From Bacteroidales bacterium UBA3868 (GTDB lineage Bacteria; Bacteroidota; Bacteroidia; Bacteroidales; WCHB1-69), in contig DGGS01000004.1 in the NCBI GenBank assembly GCA_002392325.1, positions 1 to 22,018 on the forward strand: 22,018 nucleotides of DNA, read 5' to 3'. Made by a program: the position numbers and the translations under genes. The notes beneath the pieces are model-generated. The model was not told the origin of the DNA. It did no database searches and saw only the letters and a list, made by a program, of their open reading frames with translations. This document shows, one piece after another, positions 9,779-17,046 of the stretch (positions are counted from its first letter, which is position 1; every line of letters begins with the position of its first letter).

Positions 9779-9810
9779 TTGACAAAGCCACTATTGTCAT
9801 TGTATTTTTG
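9779..9810 (+). promoter_or_regulatory. Promoter of the secreted two-gene unit
   Basis: TTG (9779-9781), 21 bp, then TATTTTTG (9803-9810) form one of the best -33/-7 pairs in the window. The predicted start near 9817 leaves a long 5' leader of about 190 nt before the ATG at 10008. The leader opens with an inverted repeat CATACAG/CTGTATG (9824-9848). Confidence 0.6.
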
Positions 9811-9915
9811 TGCTGTTGAAAAACATACAGTGTTGGCTGCTCTGTATGAAACGCATTTTAAGTCACTAAACATACACATTCAAAAACCATGACCAGCCAT
9901 TGAACAAGACATTTT

Positions 9916-9993
9916 ATGGGGCTTATTGGAATAAGACTCACGCCGAGCGAAGCCTGTCCTGCGAAAGTGGAGAAACAAAATATTATCAATTAA
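9916..9993 (+). CDS. Possible 25-codon leader ORF
   Basis: An ATG at 9916 opens a 25-codon frame (MGLIGIRLTPSEACP...) ending in TAA at 9993, 14 bp before the next gene. It has no ribosome-binding signal, and part of it is formed by a repeat-like sequence (see findings). It may well be chance. No function can be given. Confidence 0.12.
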   Translation: MGLIGIRLTPSEACPAKVEKQNIIN

Positions 9994-10007
9994 AAAAAAT
10001 CGAAACT

Positions 10008-10502
10008 ATGAAAAAACTATTATTTCTTTTAAGTGCATGTCTTATTGGATTCAGTGTATATGCTGAAGGTGACAAACCGATTGTCATCATTCACAAAACC
10101 AACGGCGGTTATTGGGCCTGGTTAAATTTATACAATGACATCTTATACACGCCCTCACTGGATGAAAACACTCCGGCCACATTAGATTGTTCGGGAGCCG
10201 GCTGGAGCGCCTGCAGAGTGCCTAGGCAAAACACCTATACCATGAATTGTATCGGCCAAGTACCCAGCAGCATCGCCCCTTTGATTTCCGATGCCATCAA
10301 CGAGATGCTGGCAAAAAGTGAAGAACGCAGCTCCAGAGGTTCGTTTCGCGGAAGCGCCACGAAAACCATCGCCACGAGAGGCAACTCCAACAACGGCTAT
10401 GACACTTACATGGTACAGGGCGAATGGAAATACAATGCATACGGTGAAGGAACCATGATGATCTACCTCACCCGGTCCGACCTTCTGCAATACAGACGAT
10501 AA
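10008..10502 (+). CDS. Small secreted protein of unknown function
   Basis: I do not recognise this 164-residue protein. The ATG at 10008 gives a signal peptide MKKLLFLLSACLIGFSVYA with probable cleavage before EGDKP; LSAC could be read as a lipobox but sits very early. A frame extending to 9900 starts with TTG, has no signal peptide at its own N-terminus and runs through leader sequence, so it was rejected. The mature part has an aromatic N-terminal half (NGGYWAWLNLYND), a cysteine motif DCSGAGWSACR and one further Cys (MNCIG), then a low-complexity Ser/Arg/Thr/Asn-rich linker (SSRGSFRGSATK...RGNSNNG) and a C-terminal YMVQGEWKYNAYGEGTMMIY segment. It is probably in an operon with the 549-residue gene 40 bp downstream. 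It is likely periplasmic or on the surface. Confidence 0.75.
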   Translation: MKKLLFLLSACLIGFSVYAEGDKPIVIIHKTNGGYWAWLNLYNDILYTPSLDENTPATLDCSGAGWSACRVPRQNTYTMNCIGQVPSSIAPLISDAINEMLAKSEERSSRGSFRGSATKTIATRGNSNNGYDTYMVQGEWKYNAYGEGTMMIYLTRSDLLQYRR

Positions 10503-10542
10503 CGGATTCCTTCCTAAAAAGCGGTTTTAGCGAGACAAGACA

Positions 10543-12192
10543 ATGAAAGCGCAATCGGTTATCATCGGTATTATCGTTATGGCATGGCTTACTCCGGTTG
10601 GTGTATGCCAGTCCTGGATCGGCCAGCAGTTCACATTAGACACAGCTGTTGCCGCGACCTACTCCAAACTGCCCTATGATATGAATCATCTGCAATGCGG
10701 CATCCGCGACAGTATTTTCTATTTCGCTGACAGAAAGGCGTTTCAGGAAGCGGAGAATGACTTCGCCGCCCACATGTACGCTTTTTCCCTAAACGATTAC
10801 CACACTTTCGAATTCGACCTTCCGCTGCCTAAAACCACCATGAAAGCAGAGCGTTTTGCCAGCAATTGCTGGATCAACGATTTCGACATTCACGATAACC
10901 GTTGTGTGATTTCCGTCCAAAACCAAATTTTCCTTTACCGTAAAACGACTGAAAAAACATTTGAGTTTGACACTATGCTCGAGCATCCAAATGTCAAAGC
11001 AGTCTATATGCACCAAAACCAACTGTATTACCTGGAAGAAGACCATGATACTGGATACCGCTGGTTCCGATTTGACCGGTCACTTGGACAGGAGATTTTT
11101 GTCCGGGAGCTCGCCTACGAAGCGCCACATGTGGTGCAGGCGAGCCCTAACCGCTACCTCTTTCACAATGAGAACAATCTATTTTTCCTGAGCACCCGAT
11201 TCCCTGTTTTACACAAATACGGACTGGATGGGACCTGGATTGAAGACATCCGCTTTGATTTGCCCTTTTGGCACCCATTTGAAAAGGATTATATCCAAAA
11301 AAGTCTGTCAATACCGTATGGGATAGAACGGATTTACGCCACCAAAGACCATATTTTCAATTATTCATACCCTAAAATGGTCTTCCCTCTCCACAACAGA
11401 TACTTGTTGTTCTACACTCAATACGACACCTGCACGCGGAAATCAGCGCCAATGTTTGCCATTGCGGACTCCGCTGGCCATTCCACCATATACAACCGTC
11501 ATTGTTCCAGCGCGTTATCCTTCTCTGACGACTATTTTCCTTTCAATTTGCTACAACCTTTAGAAGATTTGGCCAGAACGAGTTGGAACGGACACCTGAT
11601 AGAGTTGTCAGCCGACTGCGAGTCACCATGGCACAACATGACTTATGAAGAGTATCAGAAAAACAAAGACCAGTATTTCAGGCACCACGATCCTGTTTTC
11701 AAGATCAGAATCATGTCTTTGTCGGAAGATAATCTTACCCAACTGCCCTTCTTCTATAACGAGCAACAAGAACTAACATCGCTCGAAAACCTACCCAAAG
11801 GCAAATACATCTTCCTACTACACAATGAATTAGATTGTTCTTCATGCAGTCATTATCTACTTCAAACTATGAATGCATTGGATTCTACGAATATCCGGGC
11901 AGGCATTATGTATCCATTCATACCGGGAGCTTTGCAAGAGCGTGAACTAAACCGTGAAATCAGACAACATCTTAATAGGCCGTATAGTCTGTTTTTTCTG
12001 GCTACCGACCGAGCAGCGGGTTATCCACGCAAAATAACAAAAAAGGTCCATCATTTTCCCGCTGTCTTGTTCTACGCGACCGGCAGGGCTCCCATTTTAT
12101 TTTCCAACGACCAGATTTTCGAGAATGACCTCTATTCCTACCGGTTTTCGGACTCTTTTCTGCGCACGCTGGAGGACTTTTCCGCAAAATAA
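10543..12192 (+). CDS. Exported protein of unknown function with thioredoxin-like C-terminal domain
   Basis: This is a 549-residue protein with N-terminal signal peptide (MKAQSVIIGIIVMAWLTPVGVCQ). Residues 30-400 are rich in aromatic residues and consist of short beta-type stretches such as HNRYLLFYTQYD and NRYLFHNENNLFFLSTRF, which suggests a beta-propeller-like domain; this is inference from pattern only. Residues about 415-549 look like a thioredoxin fold: KGKYIFLLHNELDCSSCSHY places a CxxC at Cys432-Cys435 at the end of a strand, and HFPAVLFY places a cis-Pro-like Pro506 before a strand. A redox or thiol-exchange role in the periplasm is plausible but unproven. It follows the small Cys-containing secreted protein by 40 bp, with no promoter in between. 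Its upstream partner could be a substrate; that is speculation. Confidence 0.8.
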   Translation: MKAQSVIIGIIVMAWLTPVGVCQSWIGQQFTLDTAVAATYSKLPYDMNHLQCGIRDSIFYFADRKAFQEAENDFAAHMYAFSLNDYHTFEFDLPLPKTTMKAERFASNCWINDFDIHDNRCVISVQNQIFLYRKTTEKTFEFDTMLEHPNVKAVYMHQNQLYYLEEDHDTGYRWFRFDRSLGQEIFVRELAYEAPHVVQASPNRYLFHNENNLFFLSTRFPVLHKYGLDGTWIEDIRFDLPFWHPFEKDYIQKSLSIPYGIERIYATKDHIFNYSYPKMVFPLHNRYLLFYTQYDTCTRKSAPMFAIADSAGHSTIYNRHCSSALSFSDDYFPFNLLQPLEDLARTSWNGHLIELSADCESPWHNMTYEEYQKNKDQYFRHHDPVFKIRIMSLSEDNLTQLPFFYNEQQELTSLENLPKGKYIFLLHNELDCSSCSHYLLQTMNALDSTNIRAGIMYPFIPGALQERELNREIRQHLNRPYSLFFLATDRAAGYPRKITKKVHHFPAVLFYATGRAPILFSNDQIFENDLYSYRFSDSFLRTLEDFSAK

Positions 12193-12224
12193 AGTCACCT
12201 GTCCGATTGCAAGCAGAAAAATCA

Positions 12225-12232
12225 TACTTTTG
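12225..12232 (+). promoter_or_regulatory. Promoter -7 box of the DUF58-radC operon
   Basis: TACTTTTG fits TAnnTTTG and lies 22 bp before the DUF58 ATG. A TTG at 12207-12209 is only 15 bp upstream, shorter than usual, so the -33 element is uncertain. Confidence 0.45.
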
Positions 12233-12254
12233 CAGTTTGAAATGAACCGATGAT

Positions 12255-13190
12255 ATGGCATACACGATAGACCTTACGAAGATAACGCAATACGACCACA
12301 TTGAGTTTGTCGCCAAGCAGGTGGTACAAGGATTCATCACGGGTTTGCACAAGAGTCCCATGCACGGCTTCTCCGTGGAATTTGCCGAGCACCGCCAATA
12401 CAACACTGGCGAGCCCATCCGGCACATCGACTGGAAACTCTACGCCCGCACGGACAAACTCTTCGTCAAGCAGTACGAGGAAGAGACCAATCTGCGATGC
12501 CACCTTATCATCGACAACTCCTCCTCAATGTATTTCCCCATCCGGGAAAAATACACACTTGCCTCACCCAACAAAATATTCTTTGCGGTATATGCCGCGG
12601 CAATCCTCATGCAAATATTTAAGAGTCAGCGAGATGCGGTAGGACTCAGCGTTTTTTCCGACAAACTTGACCTGCACACGCAAGCACGCGGGGGCGACGC
12701 GCACCACAAGATGATTTACCGGGAACTGGAGAAGATTCTTCAACCTATCGGCACCGAAGTGCACCGTTCCTCCATGGTGACAGACACGTTGCACCAGATA
12801 GCCGAACAAATACATCGGAGATCGCTGGTCATCATTTTCAGCGACATGTTCGAAAGTCAGAAGGACATGGATGAACTGATGCTGGCGCTGGGGCACCTGC
12901 GCCACAACAAGCACGAGGTGCTGGTATTCCACACTTTTGACAAGAGCATGGAATACGACTTCGCCTTTGAGAACCGGCTTTATCGTTTTGTGGACATGGA
13001 GACCGGGAAGGAGATCAAGGTTCATGCCAACAACATACGCGAATTCTACCAGACCGCTGTCCACGACTATTTCCATGAAATAAAAGTCAAATGCGGCCAA
13101 TATCAGATTGACCTCATTCCTGCCGACATCACGCAAGGGTTTGACCAAATCCTGCTGCCATACCTGCTCAAGCGGGCACATACGGTATAA
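12255..13190 (+). CDS. DUF58 domain protein (vWA-like)
   Basis: DUF58 proteins have a von Willebrand A-like fold and usually work with MoxR AAA+ ATPases as chaperone-like modules; their precise biochemical role is not settled. The family signature is clear: HGFSVEFAEHRQYNTGEPIR followed by HIDWKLYARTDKLFVKQYEEE (residues 37-77). A MIDAS-like DNSSSM motif begins at Asp87. The 311-residue length is typical of the soluble type; I see no membrane segment. The usual MoxR and BatA/BatB neighbours are absent here. Instead the stop codon overlaps the radC start (TAATG), so the two are translationally coupled. The ATG at 12255 follows closely after a -7 box. Confidence 0.92.
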   Translation: MAYTIDLTKITQYDHIEFVAKQVVQGFITGLHKSPMHGFSVEFAEHRQYNTGEPIRHIDWKLYARTDKLFVKQYEEETNLRCHLIIDNSSSMYFPIREKYTLASPNKIFFAVYAAAILMQIFKSQRDAVGLSVFSDKLDLHTQARGGDAHHKMIYRELEKILQPIGTEVHRSSMVTDTLHQIAEQIHRRSLVIIFSDMFESQKDMDELMLALGHLRHNKHEVLVFHTFDKSMEYDFAFENRLYRFVDMETGKEIKVHANNIREFYQTAVHDYFHEIKVKCGQYQIDLIPADITQGFDQILLPYLLKRAHTV

Positions 13191-13903
13191 TGACCTCACA
13201 CAACACGGACATTGAGACAGGGCGAATCCCCATCAGAGAGTGGAGTTGCCAGGACCGTCCACGCGAAAAATTCGCTGCCCGCGGGGCTTCCGCACTGTCG
13301 GATGCTGAACTCATTGCCATACTATTGCGTACCGGCACCGCGACCGACAGTGCCGTGGACCTTGCCAAACGACTGCTGGCATCCAGCGGGAACCAATTGA
13401 ACCGACTGGCGGACAGTGACCTCAACCAACTCACTGGAGTCAAGGGAGTGGGAACCGCAAAGGCCACCACCCTGCTGGCCGCATTTGAGCTATGCCACCG
13501 AATGCTCTCCGAACGGGTAACGGAAGCACAACAAATCCTAACCAGTTATGATGTGATGAATATCATGCAGGACAAAATCGCACGGCTGAAACATGAGGAG
13601 TTTTGGGCTATCTACTTGAACCAGGCATCAAAAATACTCAAAATCTGCCAAATAGGAAAAGGCGGTTTGACAACCACGGCAGTGGATGTGCGTCTGATCA
13701 TGCAAGAGGCCATCACATCCGGATCCACAAACCTTATCGTCTGCCACAACCACCCCTCCGGTTCCCTGCGTCCGAGCCAGAAAGACTTGGAACTCACCAA
13801 ACAAATCAACCAGGCGGCAAAATTATTCAACATCCATCTCACCGACCATATCATCCTCCACAAAAGATCATATTTCAGTTTTCTGGAAGAAGGAATCTTA
13901 TAA
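13190..13903 (+). CDS. radC: RadC family protein (JAB/MPN domain)
   Basis: The 237-residue RadC family protein has an N-terminal helix-hairpin-helix part (LSDAELIAILLRTGT, and LTGVKGVGTAKA near 81-92) and a C-terminal JAMM metalloprotease-like domain. The motif is intact: Glu137 (HEEFWAI), His186-x-His188-Pro-Ser-Gly and Asp199 (QKD), which would bind zinc. RadC was named for a DNA-repair phenotype that later work did not uphold; its true substrate is unknown, and genes of this family are often found in mobile elements. This one is a chromosomal type next to housekeeping genes. It overlaps the DUF58 stop codon by one base. Confidence 0.95.
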   Translation: MTSHNTDIETGRIPIREWSCQDRPREKFAARGASALSDAELIAILLRTGTATDSAVDLAKRLLASSGNQLNRLADSDLNQLTGVKGVGTAKATTLLAAFELCHRMLSERVTEAQQILTSYDVMNIMQDKIARLKHEEFWAIYLNQASKILKICQIGKGGLTTTAVDVRLIMQEAITSGSTNLIVCHNHPSGSLRPSQKDLELTKQINQAAKLFNIHLTDHIILHKRSYFSFLEEGIL

Positions 13904-13908
13904 ATTCG

Positions 13909-13916
13909 TATTTTTG
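13909..13916 (+). promoter_or_regulatory. Promoter -7 box of the NAD(P)HX repair gene
   Basis: TATTTTTG, a perfect TAnnTTTG, lies just after the radC stop codon and 26 bp before the ATG at 13943. The -33 region has no clear TTG. It suggests that the downstream pair can be transcribed independently of DUF58-radC. Confidence 0.5.
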
Positions 13917-13942
13917 CAACCTTTAAAAAACCGCTCATCAAG

Positions 13943-15547
13943 ATGCAGATAGAAAAATCTATCCAACAACCATTTATCTTGTCCGTTCCCCAAACACGGG
14001 AATGTGAGCAATACACCATGCGCAACGAGCCCATCTCCTCGCAAGACCTGATGGAGAGAGCCGGAAAATGTTGCAGCGAAATCATTGATTGCATTATATT
14101 TAACCACGATATTGAAGATGTCAGGGTATTCTGCGGCACGGGGAACAATGGCGGTGACGGACTGGTCATTGCCCGCCTCCTGTCCGAACCCTTTTTCCAC
14201 CATAGTCCCGCCGTCCATGTCATACTCTGCGAGCGTGACAGCGGCGCCGCACACCGTTCGCCCGAGATGGAAACCAACTTAAAACGCTGGGAAGCGATAG
14301 TGAGCGAAAACGCAAACGCGCGCTTATCCGTTTTCAACGAGGAAGTTGTGGCAGACATGACGAGCAAGACACTGGTTGTGGACGCCATTTTCGGCATCGG
14401 TCTCAACAAACCCGCCACCGGCATCTATGCCGATGCCATCAACGCCATAAACCGTTCTGACGCCATGGTGATCGCCATTGACACGCCTTCGGGACTTTTT
14501 GCGGATATGCCCACCCCCTCGGACGCTTGTGTTGTCATGGCAGACCAAACCCTCAGCATACAATATCCCAAACTCGCCTATTTCCTGCCCGACGCATTGC
14601 CGTTTTACGGAGATGTCCAAATTGTCAACATTGGCATGAACGCGCCACCGGAGTTGGTGTGGGACCGTGAATACCTGACACTCAAATCCGTTTCCGGACT
14701 ACTGCGGCCGCTGCCGCCATTCGCCCACAAAGGCACTTTCGGACACGGACTGCTGGTAGCGGGAAGCTCCAACATGCCTGGCGCCGCCATATTGGCCGCT
14801 ACCGCATGCCTGCGTGGTGGCGCCGGCAAAGTCACTGTGCACACCCCCGCACTTGCCGCCCAACATATCCCCGCGCGACTTCCCGAAGCCATCTTGGACA
14901 TTGACACCAATGAGCATCATTGCAGTTCACTCGACTGGAGCCGTCTGCAAAAAAGCATCAACGCCATCGCCATCGGACCTGGCATCGGCACCGCACCGCA
15001 AACCGTCACCCTGCTCAAAAACATCCTCGATGAGGTACACACGCCCATCATATTAGATGCCGACGCCCTGAACATCCTGTCGGAGAACAAAACCTGGCTG
15101 GCATTTTTGCCCCCATACAGCATTCTGACACCTCATTTTGGAGAATTTGAGCGACTGGCAGGCAACTGCGACAATGGCTTTGAACGACTGCAGAAGGCAC
15201 AATCCTTCGCCGAACGATATCAGGTAATCCTGGTTCTGAAAGGACTGCACACGGTCATATCGCTACCCGATGGCAAGCAATTCGTGAACACCACCGGCAA
15301 TGCGGGCATGGCCACCGCCGGCAGCGGAGATGTGCTAACCGGATTGCTGTTATCGTTAATGGCACAAGGATACAACCCCGTCGAGTCCGCTCTGCTTGGC
15401 GTTTTCATCCACGGGCTGGCAGGTGACCTTTACACCAACACGCACGACCCGAGGTCACTCGTCGCCTCGGATTTACCCTTGCACTTCTCTGACGCGTTCC
15501 AACAATTAAACCTTTCTGACGAAACCGATTCCGAATGTTCTTTCTGA
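13943..15547 (+). CDS. nnr: Bifunctional NAD(P)HX epimerase / ADP-dependent NAD(P)HX dehydratase
   Basis: Nnr repairs the hydrated cofactors NADHX and NADPHX: the N-terminal YjeF_N domain interconverts the R and S epimers, and the C-terminal ribokinase-like domain dehydrates the S form using ADP. In the 534 residues the N-domain (about 1-215) shows GTGNNGGDGLV at 65-75 and FGIGLNKPATG. The C-domain (about 225-525) shows AGSSNMPGAAILA, RGGAGKVTV, AIGPGIGT, ILDADALNIL and the active-site block TAGSGDVLTG with Asp463. Both domains are complete. The stop codon is one base before the next start (TGAAATG), so it probably forms an operon with the thioredoxin-like gene. It is cytoplasmic. Confidence 0.96.
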   Translation: MQIEKSIQQPFILSVPQTRECEQYTMRNEPISSQDLMERAGKCCSEIIDCIIFNHDIEDVRVFCGTGNNGGDGLVIARLLSEPFFHHSPAVHVILCERDSGAAHRSPEMETNLKRWEAIVSENANARLSVFNEEVVADMTSKTLVVDAIFGIGLNKPATGIYADAINAINRSDAMVIAIDTPSGLFADMPTPSDACVVMADQTLSIQYPKLAYFLPDALPFYGDVQIVNIGMNAPPELVWDREYLTLKSVSGLLRPLPPFAHKGTFGHGLLVAGSSNMPGAAILAATACLRGGAGKVTVHTPALAAQHIPARLPEAILDIDTNEHHCSSLDWSRLQKSINAIAIGPGIGTAPQTVTLLKNILDEVHTPIILDADALNILSENKTWLAFLPPYSILTPHFGEFERLAGNCDNGFERLQKAQSFAERYQVILVLKGLHTVISLPDGKQFVNTTGNAGMATAGSGDVLTGLLLSLMAQGYNPVESALLGVFIHGLAGDLYTNTHDPRSLVASDLPLHFSDAFQQLNLSDETDSECSF

Positions 15548-15548
15548 A

Positions 15549-16952
15549 ATGCATATGAAAAGATTTGTTATCACATCCTGTTTTCTGATTATCAGCATCT
15601 TATCATGCCTCGCCCAAATGGACATCAAGGTGCAACTCACCTCTAACCCATTTGATTCTGTCAAGATTGAGTCATACAATCATGACAAAAACCATAAAAT
15701 ATCCTACACCCAACCCTATAGCAGTGAGGTCTCCTTTAAGGACAAGCAGTCACTGCCCGCCGGTTTTTATTGGATCATCGGCGACACCAATAAAGTAGGT
15801 TCTTTCCTGATTTCCAACAACAAGAATCAGAAATTCACAGTCATTATCACCAATGACACCGTCATATACCAAGGCAGCGATGAGAACACGAACAATGTGA
15901 AATACATCTCCACCATTCAAACTTTCGGCGCTCAAATGAGGGCGTTGGATGCGGAATTCCAGCAAGCACAAAGCAGCATGCCGCAATATATGCTGCGTGT
16001 GCTGGCCGACTCGCTGACCTCCAAAGCCAAACGCATCAATAAGGCACAAGACGACTACCAATTGTCTGTCATACAAGAGAACAAGGGCAATTTGCTCGCT
16101 TCCATCGTGCAGCTTGCCCGAAGCATTCCTGAGATGCCCCAGGAATACTACCAGAACAGGGATTTGTATCAAAAATTCATAGTGGAGCACTTTTTCGACA
16201 ATTTCCCTTGGAGTGACCCGCGCATTTTCGACACTCCGATTGCCGATGACAAAATCAAAGAATTCTGCAACATCATCTACCAGCTTGACCGTAAGGATTT
16301 AGACACTTTCGTGGTTGCCGCCCTGAATTCCGCCCGCGTCAATGAGCAATCCCTGTATCGCTTCTATGACAAGGTGGAAAAAATCCTGGGCAGCAATATT
16401 TCCCCATACAAAGTGGAACACACCTACATCAAAATGCTGCAGAACATACTCTCCTACCCCAAGTTGGATGAGGACCGTACCAGACGATGCAGCCGAGAGT
16501 TGAAAACCATCAACAAGAATCTGGAAGGGGATCTGGTTCCCAACTTCCGTATTGTGATGGCCAATGGCGACACCACCTCCCTGTACGATATTCAGAGCAA
16601 CTACCTGCTTCTGTATCTACAGCATCCGACCTGCCCAACCTGCCGCGAAGTGCGTGGCAAAATGGCCAATTTCCCCGCTTTGAACACGGCTATCGCCAAG
16701 GGCAACCTCAAAGTGCTCACCGTGTATTTCGAAGACGACGAACAGGTATGGAAAAACTACCTGAAATCTTCAGAGGCCAACCCGAGTTACCTGCACGGAT
16801 GGAATTTCGACCAGACCATCGAGGACAATGAGTTGTACGACACCCGCACCATCCCATTCATGTTCTTCTTGGACAAGGACAAGAAAGTAATCCGTAAAGA
16901 TCTGCTTTACAATGAGATTGAGGATTATGTGAAGAAATACGGGTTAAATTAA
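15549..16952 (+). CDS. Exported thioredoxin-like protein
   Basis: This 467-residue protein has a signal peptide (MKRFVITSCFLIISILSCLA|Q) and a C-terminal thioredoxin-fold domain. The redox motif is Cys362-Pro-Thr-Cys365 (YLQHPTCPTCREV) and the cis-proline is Pro436 in TIPFMFFLD. The N-terminal about 310 residues are of the helical and beta type often found in front of TlpA/AhpC-like domains in Bacteroidetes (FPWSDPRIF, DTPIADDKIKEF); DUF5106 or a relative is possible but not certain. It probably acts in the periplasm or outer envelope as a thiol-disulfide oxidoreductase. Two starts are possible: ATG 15549 (used here) and ATG 15555, which gives the more typical MKR signal peptide. It starts directly after nnr and ends at a strong terminator. 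Confidence 0.88.
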   Translation: MHMKRFVITSCFLIISILSCLAQMDIKVQLTSNPFDSVKIESYNHDKNHKISYTQPYSSEVSFKDKQSLPAGFYWIIGDTNKVGSFLISNNKNQKFTVIITNDTVIYQGSDENTNNVKYISTIQTFGAQMRALDAEFQQAQSSMPQYMLRVLADSLTSKAKRINKAQDDYQLSVIQENKGNLLASIVQLARSIPEMPQEYYQNRDLYQKFIVEHFFDNFPWSDPRIFDTPIADDKIKEFCNIIYQLDRKDLDTFVVAALNSARVNEQSLYRFYDKVEKILGSNISPYKVEHTYIKMLQNILSYPKLDEDRTRRCSRELKTINKNLEGDLVPNFRIVMANGDTTSLYDIQSNYLLLYLQHPTCPTCREVRGKMANFPALNTAIAKGNLKVLTVYFEDDEQVWKNYLKSSEANPSYLHGWNFDQTIEDNELYDTRTIPFMFFLDKDKKVIRKDLLYNEIEDYVKKYGLN

Positions 16953-16987
16953 TTGCACGCCCAAAACCTAAAGGTGCTATTCCGAAC

Positions 16988-17021
16988 AAAAAAAAGGGAT
17001 CCAATCGGATCCCCTTTTTTT
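16988..17021. terminator. Bidirectional rho-independent terminator
   Basis: GGGATCC (16996-17002), loop AATC, GGATCCC (17007-17013) form a perfect 7-bp stem flanked by eight A on the left and C plus seven T on the right, so a U-tract exists in both directions. It lies between the convergent thioredoxin-like and DUF1573 genes. An outer 8-bp inverted repeat ACGCCCAA/TTGGGCGT (16957-16964, 17023-17030) encloses it. Confidence 0.9.
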
Positions 17022-17046
17022 ATTGGGCGTAAAAAAGCACAACCTA

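Noticed and set aside
9900..10007. N-terminal extension of the small secreted protein from a TTG
   Set aside because: The extension has no signal peptide and would bury the real one at 10008; the segment is leader DNA with repeat-like sequence.
13190..13903. RadC as a sign of an integrated mobile element
   Set aside because: RadC-type JAB proteins occur in mobile islands, but this one is embedded among housekeeping genes and has no integrase, repeats or composition change near it.
13612..14424. Minus-strand frame of 270 codons across radC and nnr
   Set aside because: It crosses two clear plus-strand genes and their intergenic promoter; it has no family resemblance.
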